A stretch of DNA of 64,000 bases, taken from NCBI RefSeq assembly GCF_001426435.1, contig NZ_LMER01000001.1, positions 368,432 through 432,431 on the forward strand. Direction: 5' to 3'. The first letter of the stretch is position 1; every line of letters starts with the position of its first letter. The DNA is from Angustibacter sp. Root456. GTDB taxonomy: Bacteria > Actinomycetota > Actinomycetes > Actinomycetales > Angustibacteraceae. Under the pieces are notes generated by a model. The model had not been told where the DNA came from, made no database searches, and was given only the letters and a program-made list of their open reading frames with translations. The position numbers were made by a program, and so were the translations under genes. Shown here piece by piece: positions 36,606-45,157 of this stretch.

Positions 36606-37343
36606 TCACCGCAGGAGGTTCAGCGCACCCAGGACGGTGAACACCATCACCAGCACCTCGAACACCCGCGGCGACAGCCGCGGAGCGATCTTGCGCCCCA
36701 GCCACCCTCCAGCGAGCACCAGCGGGGCGAGCGCGACCAGCACGTAGAGGGACTGCACCGTCACGAGTCCGAGCATGATCGACAACGGCAGCTTCACGAG
36801 GTTGACGACGAAGAAGAACCACGCCGCCGTACCGATGAAGCTCATGACGCCGACACCGGCGCGCAGCAGGTAGATGCTCATGAAGGCGCCCCCGGCGTTC
36901 GCCACCATGCTGGTGAATCCGGACAGGCCGCCCAGCACCGGCGTCTGGTACCGGTCCGACCCTGACCCTCGCCAGCGCGGCGCCATCCGCGCCACGGTCT
37001 GCACCACGGCCAGGGTCAGCATCACGGCGCCGATCGTGCGCCGCAGGTCCGTGTCGTCGACAGCGCTCACGAACCACGTGCCGGCGAGGATCCCCACCCC
37101 CACCGACGGCGTGAGGCCCCGCAGCACCCGCCAGTCGGCATGCCGCTGGTACGCGCGCACCGAGTAGACGTCGCCTACCAAGATCAGCAGCAGCAACGTC
37201 CCGGTCGACAGGCGCACGGGGAGGACGGCGGCGAACAGCGCCACGCTCACCATGGACAGCCCGTTGACCGCCGTCTTGGAGAAGCCGAGGAACGACGCAC
37301 CGACCGCCAGCAGGGCCCAGCCCTGGGGGCTGAGACCGGCCAT
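36606..37343 (-). CDS. TSUP (TauE/SafE)-family anion exporter
   Basis: This membrane protein of about 245 residues has eight or so hydrophobic segments and the TSUP features VGASFLGFSKTAVNGLS and GLSGFTSMVANAGGAFMSIYL (two symmetric repeats). TSUP proteins export sulfite, sulfonates or organic acids. It starts at ATG 37343, or GTG 37349, about 20 bases after the MocA-type gene. It is probably the last gene of the second CUT2 operon, where it could clear an anionic by-product. Confidence 0.85.
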   Translation of the reverse strand: MAGLSPQGWALLAVGASFLGFSKTAVNGLSMVSVALFAAVLPVRLSTGTLLLLILVGDVYSVRAYQRHADWRVLRGLTPSVGVGILAGTWFVSAVDDTDLRRTIGAVMLTLAVVQTVARMAPRWRGSGSDRYQTPVLGGLSGFTSMVANAGGAFMSIYLLRAGVGVMSFIGTAAWFFFVVNLVKLPLSIMLGLVTVQSLYVLVALAPLVLAGGWLGRKIAPRLSPRVFEVLVMVFTVLGALNLLR

Positions 37344-37364
37344 GGTCACCGCGCAGCCGCGACG

Positions 37365-38351
37365 TCAGTACTCGACGACGACGGCGTGACCGGCCGCGCT
37401 GCTCCGGGTGCACGCGTCCGCCACCCGCGACACCAGCACCGCCTCGGCTGCGGTGCAGCCGAGGAACTCGGTCCCGGTGGCGCACGACCGGACGAACGAC
37501 CGCGTCTCCTCCACGAACGCGTCGGCGAACCGCTCCTGGAACGTCAGCGGCGCACCGACGTTCGTGAGCCCCGGCTCCTCGACGGCGAGCACCGGCGTGC
37601 GCTGACTCAACCCCGCCGACAGCGCCGAGCCCGACCCGTAGACCTCCCACCGGACGTCCTGGCCCAGCGGTTCGTGCCGCACACCGTGCATCGTGACGGT
37701 GAGGCCGTCGTCCAGATGCGCGATGATCGTCGCGACGTCGGCGTCGCCGTGCTCGGCGTAGGCGGGCGACACCCGGCTGTCGCCCACCGCGTACACGGAG
37801 ACGACGCGTTGGCCGGTCAGCCACATGGCCGTCTCGATGTCGTGGACGAACAGGTCGTGGAAGATGCCGGCGCTGGCGGCGATGAACTCCGGCCGCCCCG
37901 GCGTGTGGTCCATCGACGCCGAGCGCATCACGTAGAGCCGCCCCGCCTCCCCCGAGTCGATCGCGTCCTTGAGCCGGCGAAAGCCGCGGTCGAAGCGACG
38001 CTGGAACCCTGCGATCACCGGGACGCCGAGCTCGGACGCCTTGGCGGACAACGCCTCGCTGTCGCTGATGCTCGCTGCGAGCGGCTTCTCGACCAGGATG
38101 GGCACGCCGGCCGTGAGGGCCAGCTCGAGGTCGGCCCGGTGGTGCGCGGTGGCGCTGGTCACGAACACCAGGTCGGGAGAGTCCTGGACGCCGGCCTCCA
38201 CGGTGGTGGCCGAGCCGTCGTACTGCTCAGCGAGGGCCTGCGCCCGGGTGAGGTCGCGCGTGGCGAAGAGCAGCTCGACGTCGTCGAGCTCCCGCAGCGC
38301 CGACGCTCGGATCCCGGCCATCCGGCCGCTGCCGATGACGAGCGCCCTCAC
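37365..38351 (-). CDS. Gfo/Idh/MocA-family oxidoreductase
   Basis: The 328-residue dehydrogenase has a Rossmann start (ALVIGSGRMAGIRASAL), the cofactor/catalytic EKPLAAS motif and an IFHDLFVHDIETAMWL segment with the catalytic His. Substrates in this family include inositols, sugar lactones and amino sugars. The GTG start overlaps the SDR stop (GTGA), so both dehydrogenases are co-translated. They may oxidise two positions of one imported cyclitol or sugar. Confidence 0.87.
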   Translation of the reverse strand: MRALVIGSGRMAGIRASALRELDDVELLFATRDLTRAQALAEQYDGSATTVEAGVQDSPDLVFVTSATAHHRADLELALTAGVPILVEKPLAASISDSEALSAKASELGVPVIAGFQRRFDRGFRRLKDAIDSGEAGRLYVMRSASMDHTPGRPEFIAASAGIFHDLFVHDIETAMWLTGQRVVSVYAVGDSRVSPAYAEHGDADVATIIAHLDDGLTVTMHGVRHEPLGQDVRWEVYGSGSALSAGLSQRTPVLAVEEPGLTNVGAPLTFQERFADAFVEETRSFVRSCATGTEFLGCTAAEAVLVSRVADACTRSSAAGHAVVVEY

Positions 38352-39136
38352 GACGCCGTCGCTCCCGCGCTCATCGGGATGTTGCGGAACTCGTAGCCGG
38401 CGGTGAGCGCGCCGTCGACGATGAGGTCGACGCCGCTGACGCCGCGCGCCTGGTCACTCAGGAAGAACGCGACGACGTTCGCGACGTCCAGCGGGCTGGT
38501 GATGGTCCCCAGCGGTTGGCGCGCCTCGCGCGTGGCCAGCAGCTGGTCGGGGTCCGGGCTGCTGTTGAGGTGGGTGTAGAACATCTCGGTCGTCATCGGC
38601 CCGGGGCTGACCAGGTTGCAGCGGATCCCTGACCGCCCGAAGTCCAGGGCGGAGGCCCGCACGACCTGGCGCAGAGCGCCCTTCGAGGCGCAATATGCGA
38701 CGAGACCCTCCTCGCCGTACGTGGCGTCGACGCTGCCGACGAACACCATCGGCCCACCACCGCGCTGGGTCATGACCGGCTGCAGGTGCTTGATGGCCAG
38801 CCCCGCTGCGATGACGTTGACGGAGAAGGCCCGCTGCCAGTCGGCCGGTGCGATCTCGGCGGCCGTCCCCTGCACCAGCGTCGCCGCCACCGAGGCCAGC
38901 CCGACGCTGCCCGGGAGGGTCTCGACGAGCTCGGCCACTGCCTGCCAGGTCGCCGGATCGTCGACACTGCCGGCGATGCTGCGGAAGCTGTCGTGAGCCG
39001 CCAGCGCGTCCGGCGGCGGGACGACGTCGACACCGATGACGACGGGCCCCTCGGCGACGAGGATCTCCGCCAGCTGCTTGCCCAGCCCGGACGACGCGCC
39101 CGTGAGGACGACGACGTCGGGCAGCGAGATCTTCAC
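38348..39136 (-). CDS. SDR-family oxidoreductase
   Basis: The 262-residue short-chain dehydrogenase has TGASSGLGKQLAE, an SVAATL segment in place of the usual NAG, and the catalytic FVGSVDATYG...YCASKGALRQ. AAGGAG with good spacing supports the GTG start at 39136; the frame runs further upstream but without a better site. It lies between the CUT2 permease and the MocA dehydrogenase. With the FAH-family gene at the operon head, a diketo-acid route is a possible reading. Confidence 0.86.
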   Translation of the reverse strand: MKISLPDVVVLTGASSGLGKQLAEILVAEGPVVIGVDVVPPPDALAAHDSFRSIAGSVDDPATWQAVAELVETLPGSVGLASVAATLVQGTAAEIAPADWQRAFSVNVIAAGLAIKHLQPVMTQRGGGPMVFVGSVDATYGEEGLVAYCASKGALRQVVRASALDFGRSGIRCNLVSPGPMTTEMFYTHLNSSPDPDQLLATREARQPLGTITSPLDVANVVAFFLSDQARGVSGVDLIVDGALTAGYEFRNIPMSAGATAS

Positions 39137-39140
39137 GGTG

Positions 39141-40394
39141 TCACTCCTTGACCTGTGAGCGGCCACTGCGCGCTGCGATGGCATCGACGATGACGGCCAT
39201 CAGCAGCACCAGGCTGGTGATGATGAACTTCGCGGCCGACGGCAGGGCCAGCAGGTCCATGCCGTTGGAGATCGACCCGATGATCAGGATGCCGACGAGT
39301 GCGGAGTACACCGAGCCGCGGCCACCGAACAGGCTCGTCCCGCCGATGACCGCGGCGGCGATGGCGTTGATCAGGGTGTCGCCCGCGCCGGACTGCGTCG
39401 TGGCGGCGATGAGCCGCGAGGCAGCGAGCACACCACCGAAGGCGGCCAGCCCGGAGCCCACGGCGAACGCGGTGACGCGCACCCGCTGCACGGGGATGCC
39501 GGCCCGACGAGCGGCCTCGGCGTTGCCGCCGATCGCCAGCAGGCGCACCCCGAACCGCGTCTGGCGGATGATGTAGTCCATCCCCACGACGATGACCACG
39601 AAGACGAACACGGCGACGGGCACGCCGCGGTCGCGGTTGAACACCGCCACCACACCGAGCAGGACGACGGCGAGGCCCACGAGCTTGGCGACCTGCGTGC
39701 GCAGCTCGGCGTGCTCGAGCCCGGCGGCCTTCAGCTTCGCGCGCTCGTTGAGGGTGAGGTAGGAGACGAGGGCGACGCTGACGATCGCGATGACCCAGCC
39801 CGCGGCGGGCGTCATGAACGTCGAGGTCAGCTTGGCGACCTGGCCGGCGTAGTCGAAGTTGATCGCGGTGCGGTCGCCGAAGATCGCCAGCGTGCAGCCC
39901 TGCAGGCCGATCAGTCCGGCCAGGGTGATGACGAAGGCCGGCACGCGGAAGAACGTCACCACCGCGCCCTGGAAGGTGCCGATGCCCACACCCACCAGGA
40001 CGGCGACGACGATCGACAGCCACGCGTTCCAGCCGAGCTCGACGTTCAGCACACCGAGCACGGCACCGCAGAAGCCACTGGTGGCCGCGACCGACAGGTC
40101 GATCTCGCCGAGCAGCAGGATCACCACGACGCCGACGGCGATGACGCCCACCGACGCCACCTGGAGCGACAGGTTGGTGATGTTCCACGGCGTCAGGAAG
40201 TTGGAGTTGGCCGTCTGGAACCCGACGCAGACGACGAAGAGCCCCAGGATCACGGGCGCGAGGTTGATGCCGCTCGGCCGGCGCGAGAACAGAGCGCGCG
40301 CGCCTGTCGAGAGGGCGCGCCGCCGGTCCGCCGTAGGCGGTTGCGGCGTCGGCTGGCCACCGGACTGGTTGGCGGTCGGCGTGTGCACGGTCAT
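39141..40394 (-). CDS. CUT2 ABC transporter permease (XylH-like)
   Basis: The 417-residue membrane protein has ten or more hydrophobic segments and the BPD_transp_2 signature: LLLGEIDLSVAATSGFCG, FRVPAFVITLAGLIGLQG and IGGNAEAARRAGIPVQRV. It is longer than most ribose-type permeases and resembles the xylose (XylH) and inositol branch. It lies between the ATPase and the SDR gene and forms the importer channel. Confidence 0.88.
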   Translation of the reverse strand: MTVHTPTANQSGGQPTPQPPTADRRRALSTGARALFSRRPSGINLAPVILGLFVVCVGFQTANSNFLTPWNITNLSLQVASVGVIAVGVVVILLLGEIDLSVAATSGFCGAVLGVLNVELGWNAWLSIVVAVLVGVGIGTFQGAVVTFFRVPAFVITLAGLIGLQGCTLAIFGDRTAINFDYAGQVAKLTSTFMTPAAGWVIAIVSVALVSYLTLNERAKLKAAGLEHAELRTQVAKLVGLAVVLLGVVAVFNRDRGVPVAVFVFVVIVVGMDYIIRQTRFGVRLLAIGGNAEAARRAGIPVQRVRVTAFAVGSGLAAFGGVLAASRLIAATTQSGAGDTLINAIAAAVIGGTSLFGGRGSVYSALVGILIIGSISNGMDLLALPSAAKFIITSLVLLMAVIVDAIAARSGRSQVKE

Positions 40395-40437
40395 CGGGCC
40401 GGCTCCTTGCTGATGAGATGGACGTGACCGGGAGCGC

Positions 40438-41217
40438 TCACGACACCACTCCCCACTCGGCGCCGGTGATGGCGGCGACGACTTCCTGCTGGGACGAGCT
40501 CGCGACCTCGAAGCGTCCGGCGATCTGGCCCAGGCGCAGCACCGTGACGACGTCGGAGACCGCGAAGACGTCGGCCAGGTTGTGGCTCACGATGATGACG
40601 GCGAGGCCCTGGTCGCGAAGGCGCCGGACGAGGTTCAGGACCTCCGCGGTCTGGGCGACTGACAGCGCTGCGGTCGGCTCGTCGAGCAGCATGACCTCCG
40701 GCCGGCCGAGGAGCGCCCGCGCGATGGCGACCGACTGGCGCTGACCGCCGGAGAGGCCCTCGACGGGGCTGCGGACCTTCTGCAGGTTCACCGACAGGGA
40801 CTTCAGGAGGCCGAGCGTCTCCTGCTCCATCGCCCTGCGGTCGATGCGGCGCAGCAGCGACCCGAGCGGGCCCTTGCTCATGGACTCCCCGCCGAGGAAC
40901 ACGTTGTCGGAGACACTGAGGTTCCCGCACACCGCGAGGTCCTGGTAGACCACCGAGATGCCCAACTTCGCGGCATCACGAGGCCCGTTGAGCGCGACCG
41001 GCTCGCCCTTCCAGAGGATCTGCCCCTGGTCGAAGGCCTGGACGCCGGCGATCGTCTTGATGAGCGTGGACTTGCCGGCGCCGTTGTCACCGACGAGCGC
41101 GTGGACCTCGCCCGCCCGCAGCTTCAGGGACGCGCCTCGCAGTGCCTGCACTGCGCCGTACGACTTGCGGATGTCGACCAGCTCGAGCACCGCCTGGCCG
41201 GAAGGTTGAGCCTCCAT
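40438..41217 (-). CDS. CUT2 ABC transporter ATPase, single domain
   Basis: The 259-residue protein has one complete ABC domain: Walker A GDNGAGKSTLIKTIAG, signature LSGGQRQSVAIARAL and Walker B VMLLDEPTAAL. Most CUT2 ATPases are duplicated, but single-domain forms of this size occur in actinobacteria. ATG 41217 begins MEAQPSGQAV. It works with the permease downstream and the binding protein upstream. Confidence 0.88.
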   Translation of the reverse strand: MEAQPSGQAVLELVDIRKSYGAVQALRGASLKLRAGEVHALVGDNGAGKSTLIKTIAGVQAFDQGQILWKGEPVALNGPRDAAKLGISVVYQDLAVCGNLSVSDNVFLGGESMSKGPLGSLLRRIDRRAMEQETLGLLKSLSVNLQKVRSPVEGLSGGQRQSVAIARALLGRPEVMLLDEPTAALSVAQTAEVLNLVRRLRDQGLAVIIVSHNLADVFAVSDVVTVLRLGQIAGRFEVASSSQQEVVAAITGAEWGVVS

Positions 41218-41242
41218 GCTGAACGCTTCTTCCTCATCAGGC

Positions 41243-41281
41243 GGCGGATGCGGGCCCACGTGCTGGCAGCCCACATCCGCC
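41243..41281 (-). promoter_or_regulatory. Stem-loop between binding-protein and ATPase genes
   Basis: Arms GGCGGATGCGGGC (41243-41255) and GCCCACATCCGCC (41269-41281) pair at 12 of 13 positions around a 13-base loop. The element begins 28 bases after the binding-protein stop. As in many ABC operons it could protect the binding-protein mRNA or limit read-through. Confidence 0.6.
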
Positions 41282-41308
41282 ACTCCGGACTCTTCGTGCT
41301 GAGGACGG

Positions 41309-42421
41309 CTAGCTGATACCTGCGTCAGCGCAGGCCTTGGCGTACGGCCCGGCGCAGAGGTCGGACGCCTTGATGAAACCACTGGCGATGACCGTCTGAG
41401 CGATGTTCGCCTTGGTCACGACCTCCGGCGGCAGCAACGTCGCCGGGATCTTCGTGCCAGAGCCGTTGTCGACCGTGGTCTGACCCTGCGGCTTCTCGCC
41501 CTTCGCCAGCTGCAGCGCCACCTTGGCCGCCTCGCTCGCGAGCGAGTAGGTGTTCTTCCACACCGTCATGTACTGCTCTCCGACGAGGATGCGCTGGATG
41601 GCGGCGGTGTCGCCGTCCTGACCGGTGACCGGCACCTTCGACAGATCGACCCCGGCGCCCTTGAGCGACGCGACGATGCCGGCGGCCATCGAGTCGTTCA
41701 TGCTGTAGACGCCGCCGATCTTGTCCTTGCCGATCTTCGTGATGGCCTGGTCCATCTCGCGCTGAGCGTTGGAGTCCGACCAGTCCGGCGTGTTGGTCTC
41801 GAAGCAGATGTTCAGGCCGGCCGCCTTGATCACGGGCTCTGAGCCCGACCAGAAGACGGAGGCGTTGTTGTCCTTCGCGTCACCCTTGATGACCACGAGG
41901 CACTTGTCCGTCGTGCCGATCGCCTTCATCTGCTCGACGAGGGACGTCGCGATCTGCTTGCCGACCGTGACGTTGTCGAACGACACGTAGTAGTCGATCG
42001 GCACCTGCTGGATCAGCGCGTCGTAGGAGATGACGGGGATCTTCTTCTGCCGGGCGCTGTTGACCACGCCCGCCAGCGCCTGGCCGTCGACCGGGTCGAC
42101 GACCATGGCGTCGACGCCCTGGCCGATGGCGGCGTCCATCTGGCGCTGCTCGTTGCCCGCGTCGCCCTCGGCGTTCTGCAGGATGACCCCGCAGTCCGGG
42201 CACTCCTTCTTGACCGCCTTCTCGAACTCGGGCGCGTCGATGGTCTTGAACCGGACCGCTCGGGTGTGCGGGAGGAACTGGGCGACGGTCGTCTTGCCGC
42301 CAGCCTTGGTGTCCTGGGCCGCGGCGGGTGCCGGTGAGGAGGAACAGCCGCTCAGCGCCAGGGTCAGCGCACCCAGCCCCACCCCGACCGCGCCCACTGC
42401 CTGACGTCCTGACAAACGCAT
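41309..42421 (-). CDS. CUT2 ABC transporter substrate-binding lipoprotein (xylose/inositol type)
   Basis: The 370-residue protein has a lipoprotein signal ending LALSGCSSS and a periplasmic-binding fold with NEQRQMDAAIGQGVDAMVVD and VPVTGQDGDTAAIQRILVG, resembling XylF-like proteins. GTG 42424 or ATG 42421 are both served by AAGGAG. It sits 97 bases downstream of the FAH-family gene. The inositol genes around it suggest a cyclitol ligand. Confidence 0.86.
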   Translation of the reverse strand: MRLSGRQAVGAVGVGLGALTLALSGCSSSPAPAAAQDTKAGGKTTVAQFLPHTRAVRFKTIDAPEFEKAVKKECPDCGVILQNAEGDAGNEQRQMDAAIGQGVDAMVVDPVDGQALAGVVNSARQKKIPVISYDALIQQVPIDYYVSFDNVTVGKQIATSLVEQMKAIGTTDKCLVVIKGDAKDNNASVFWSGSEPVIKAAGLNICFETNTPDWSDSNAQREMDQAITKIGKDKIGGVYSMNDSMAAGIVASLKGAGVDLSKVPVTGQDGDTAAIQRILVGEQYMTVWKNTYSLASEAAKVALQLAKGEKPQGQTTVDNGSGTKIPATLLPPEVVTKANIAQTVIASGFIKASDLCAGPYAKACADAGIS

Positions 42422-42518
42422 CACGATGGTGCTCCTTCGTGCTCGGGCGCGAACGCCGCTGATACTTCCCGTGTGAACGGCAGGGCGGGGAGGTGCCGTA
42501 GCCGCGTGCGGTGCGGGG

Positions 42519-43367
42519 TCATGGCCGCTGGTTGGGGTGCCGTTGGGCCGATCCCGCGATCGGGTTACGCAAGGTCCCGATCGACTCGACGCTGCTCTCG
42601 AGGAGGTCGCCCTCGACGAGCAGCCGGGCGGGAGTGCGGACGAAGCCGACTCCCTCTGGAGTGCCGGTGGCGATCACGTCTCCGGGCTCCAGCGTCGTGG
42701 TCTTGCTGATGTAGGACAGGATGGCCGCGGGCGAGAAGATCATGGAAGAGGTCCGCGAGGACTGCATGACCTCCCCGTTCACCCGGGTCTCCAGCGCCAG
42801 GTCGGGCGTGCCGTCCCACTCGTCGGCGGTGACCATGACGGGCCCGATGGGCGCCGAGAAGTCGGCGTTCTTGCCGAGCGTCCACTGTGCGCTCTCGAAC
42901 TGGCGCCGACGGGCCGACACGTCGTTGAAGGCGCTGTACCCGAGGATCGCGGCCTGGGCCTGCTCCTCGCTCGCGTCGGTGAGACGGCGTCCGACGACGA
43001 CCGCCAGCTCGACCTCCCAGTCCAGGCCGTCCTCGTGGTCGGGGACGGGGATCGGAGCCCCGTCGACGACGAGGGTCGACGTCCAGCGCCCGAAGACGGT
43101 CGGGTACTCGGGCAGGTCCATCGACGCCTCGCTCGCGTGGTTGAGGTAGTTCAGCCCCACGCACAGCACCTTGGCCGAGCCCGGGACGAACGGAACCTGC
43201 CGGACGCTCGACACCGACGTCCCACCCGGCGTCAGGGCCTCGGCCTTGGCCAGCCAGCCGTCGACGTCCGCGTAGAAGGACTCGACCGACGTCAGTGGCT
43301 GCACGAGCTCGTCGCGCACGACCGCGATCATGGGTCCTTGGGGAGCGTCCACACCGATGAGCCTCAT
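42519..43367 (-). CDS. Fumarylacetoacetate hydrolase (FAH)-family protein
   Basis: The 282-residue protein has KVLCVGLNYLNHASEA, the metal-binding acidic triad in DWEVELAVVVGRRL and AFNDVSARRRQFE, and DVIATGTPEGVGF. The family cleaves C-C bonds of acylpyruvates or diketo acids and includes the 2,4-diketo-3-deoxy-rhamnonate hydrolases of sugar catabolism. A motif close to GCATATTC-N-TTATGC lies 50 bases upstream. It probably heads the operon that runs through the importer to the TSUP gene. Confidence 0.85.
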   Translation of the reverse strand: MRLIGVDAPQGPMIAVVRDELVQPLTSVESFYADVDGWLAKAEALTPGGTSVSSVRQVPFVPGSAKVLCVGLNYLNHASEASMDLPEYPTVFGRWTSTLVVDGAPIPVPDHEDGLDWEVELAVVVGRRLTDASEEQAQAAILGYSAFNDVSARRRQFESAQWTLGKNADFSAPIGPVMVTADEWDGTPDLALETRVNGEVMQSSRTSSMIFSPAAILSYISKTTTLEPGDVIATGTPEGVGFVRTPARLLVEGDLLESSVESIGTLRNPIAGSAQRHPNQRP

Positions 43368-43416
43368 GTCTGGCCCTCACCTCTTCCTGGCGGACAGTCC
43401 AGCCTCAGGCTGACCC

Positions 43417-43431
43417 GCATATTCGTAATAT
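43417..43431 (+). promoter_or_regulatory. GntR-type operator candidate 1 (FAH operon)
   Basis: GCATATTCGTAATAT matches 11 of 14 informative positions of GCATATTC-N-TTATGC. It lies 50 bases upstream of the FAH-family start and overlaps an inverted repeat TATTC-N8-GAATA (43420-43437). The region is AT-rich against a GC-rich background, as expected for a promoter. Confidence 0.6.
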
Positions 43432-43536
43432 TGAATAGGGGTAACTAAGCACTTCACCGCCCCCTCGTCAACCCCCTGGCGCGCTGCAGAGCGGACTCCC
43501 CGCAACACGTCATCGCTCCCTGCTCCGCGAGATCAG

Positions 43537-43551
43537 GCATAAGGAATATGC
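43537..43551 (-). promoter_or_regulatory. GntR-type operator candidate 2 (autoregulatory)
   Basis: On the minus strand this reads GCATATTCCTTATGC, a perfect example of the motif and itself an inverted repeat GCATA-N5-TATGC. It ends seven bases before the GTG start of the GntR gene. It should let the protein repress its own synthesis. Confidence 0.7.
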
Positions 43552-43558
43552 TGGCCAC

Positions 43559-44242
43559 GTGATTACCGCCGTGAAGTCGTCGTCCAACAGCCGCGCTCGA
43601 GACGCAGCAGACCACCTCGAAGAGCAGCTGCGCGACATCGAGCCGAACCAGCGCATCGGCACGAAAACCGAACTGCAGCAACGGTTGAGCGTCGCCGCCG
43701 GCACACTGAACGAGGCCCTGCGACTGCTGCAGGAGCGCGGCGTCGTAGAGGTCAAGCCGGGCCCTGGCGGTGGCGTCTTCACGACGACGCCGGACCCCGT
43801 GGTGCGGCTCGGGCAGACCTTCCTGGCGGTGCGAGGGCGACCGCAGTCGATCGGTCACGCGGTGGCGGTGCGTCAGGCGCTCGAGCCACTGACGGTCATG
43901 GAGGCGGTCCAGCACCGGAGCGCGGCGTCGGTGCGCCGGCTCCGCCAGCGGCTCGACCTGATCGCCAAGGCCATCGACGACGACGAGCAGTTCCTGCGCC
44001 AGATCTGGCACCTGCACGAGGAGATCGCCAACGCGGGGTCGAACCCGATCCTGACCGACCTGTACCTCGGGATCCTGACCCTCGTCGAGGACGCGACCCT
44101 CGGCGTCGTGCCGGAGTCGAAGAGCACCGCCTACAAGCGCAAGCGCCTGCAGGTGCACACCGCGATCGTCGACGCCGTCGAGAACCAGGACGTGCGGGCA
44201 GCCAAGCGTGCGGTGGCGCAGCACGAGCTGGCTGAGTCGTAG
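43559..44242 (+). CDS. GntR/FadR-family transcriptional regulator
   Basis: The 227-residue protein has an N-terminal winged helix (EEQLRDIEPNQRIGTKTELQ, with TLNEALRLLQERGVVEVKPG as recognition region) and a C-terminal all-helical FCD domain with metal-type residues (DDDEQFLRQIWHLHEEIA, VHTAIVDAVENQD). GTG 43559 is used; a GTG at 43574 is an alternative. A palindrome of its proposed operator lies just upstream. It is convergent with the TIM-barrel isomerase gene and surrounded by promoters sharing the motif. Confidence 0.86.
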   Translation: MITAVKSSSNSRARDAADHLEEQLRDIEPNQRIGTKTELQQRLSVAAGTLNEALRLLQERGVVEVKPGPGGGVFTTTPDPVVRLGQTFLAVRGRPQSIGHAVAVRQALEPLTVMEAVQHRSAASVRRLRQRLDLIAKAIDDDEQFLRQIWHLHEEIANAGSNPILTDLYLGILTLVEDATLGVVPESKSTAYKRKRLQVHTAIVDAVENQDVRAAKRAVAQHELAES

Positions 44243-44248
44243 CAGCAG

Positions 44249-45133
44249 CTAGGCCTGCGGGGCAGCCTCGTCGGCCAGCGCGAACTGGGCGAGCGCCGCT
44301 CGCACCGCGTCATGGACGCCCTGGGCCATCGGCTTGGCTCGGTGCTCGTGCGAGATGATCTCCAGGCCCCACGGGCCGGTGTAGCCGGTGGCCCGCACGG
44401 CTCGGATGAAGCCGACGACGTCGAGCGTCCCCTCACCGGGAAGGCGCCGCTCGTTGAGCGTGTCCTCGAGCAGGGTCCCGACGACCTCGTCGACCGCGTC
44501 GTCGAGCTCGGTGGTCACGATCGCCTCGACGGGCACGTCCTGCACGACCGACATGGGCAGGCCGAGCCGGCCGAGGTGCCAGACGTCGAGCACCATCCCA
44601 CCGGCGGGATGGCCGGCGTCCTCGACGAGTCGGAGCGCGTCAGCGGGCGTGCGGATGTTGGCGAAGGCGATGGGCTCGATGCCCAGTCGCGTTCCGGCGT
44701 CGGCCGCCTGCTCGCAGAGCGTGCGGAACTCGGCGACCATCGCCTCGACAGGCCAGGGGCTGCCGGAGAAGTCGCCGCCGGCCTTGACGTGACGCACGGG
44801 CAGCTGGGCTGCGGCGTTCAGCAGGTCGCGGCGCACCAGCGCTGAGGCCTCCCCGGCGCTGTCGTCGCGGAACCAGTCCACGAGCATCTCGAGCTCCAGG
44901 TACTGGATGCCCGCGTCCACCAGCAGCTGCCGGAAGTCGCTGTAGCCCATGGTGTCCCGGACCGTGACCAGGTCGGCGTGCAGCAGCCCGAAGCCGGTGA
45001 ACCCGGCCTCAGCCGCCACCCGCACGCGGTCCTCGATCCGCTCCGGGCTCCGCTCGTCCGCGGTCAGCGGGGCGGCGGCACCCGCCGTCAGCCAGCACGT
45101 GGCCACGAGCTCCGGCCGGTTCGTCTGCTGCAT
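44249..45133 (-). CDS. Sugar phosphate isomerase/epimerase-type TIM barrel (IolH/IolI-like)
   Basis: The 294-residue AP-endonuclease-2-like barrel has metal-ligand acidic residues in RLGIEPIAFANI, GMVLDVWHLGRLG and WGLEIISHEH. IolE, IolI and IolH all share this fold. The stronger IolE match is at 50016, so this one is more likely an inosose isomerase or an IolH-type enzyme. It is the last gene of the iolE-aldolase-iolB-dehydrogenase-iolD operon. Confidence 0.8.
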   Translation of the reverse strand: MQQTNRPELVATCWLTAGAAAPLTADERSPERIEDRVRVAAEAGFTGFGLLHADLVTVRDTMGYSDFRQLLVDAGIQYLELEMLVDWFRDDSAGEASALVRRDLLNAAAQLPVRHVKAGGDFSGSPWPVEAMVAEFRTLCEQAADAGTRLGIEPIAFANIRTPADALRLVEDAGHPAGGMVLDVWHLGRLGLPMSVVQDVPVEAIVTTELDDAVDEVVGTLLEDTLNERRLPGEGTLDVVGFIRAVRATGYTGPWGLEIISHEHRAKPMAQGVHDAVRAALAQFALADEAAPQA

Positions 45134-45157
45134 CAGCCCTCGGTCCCTTCCGTCGTC

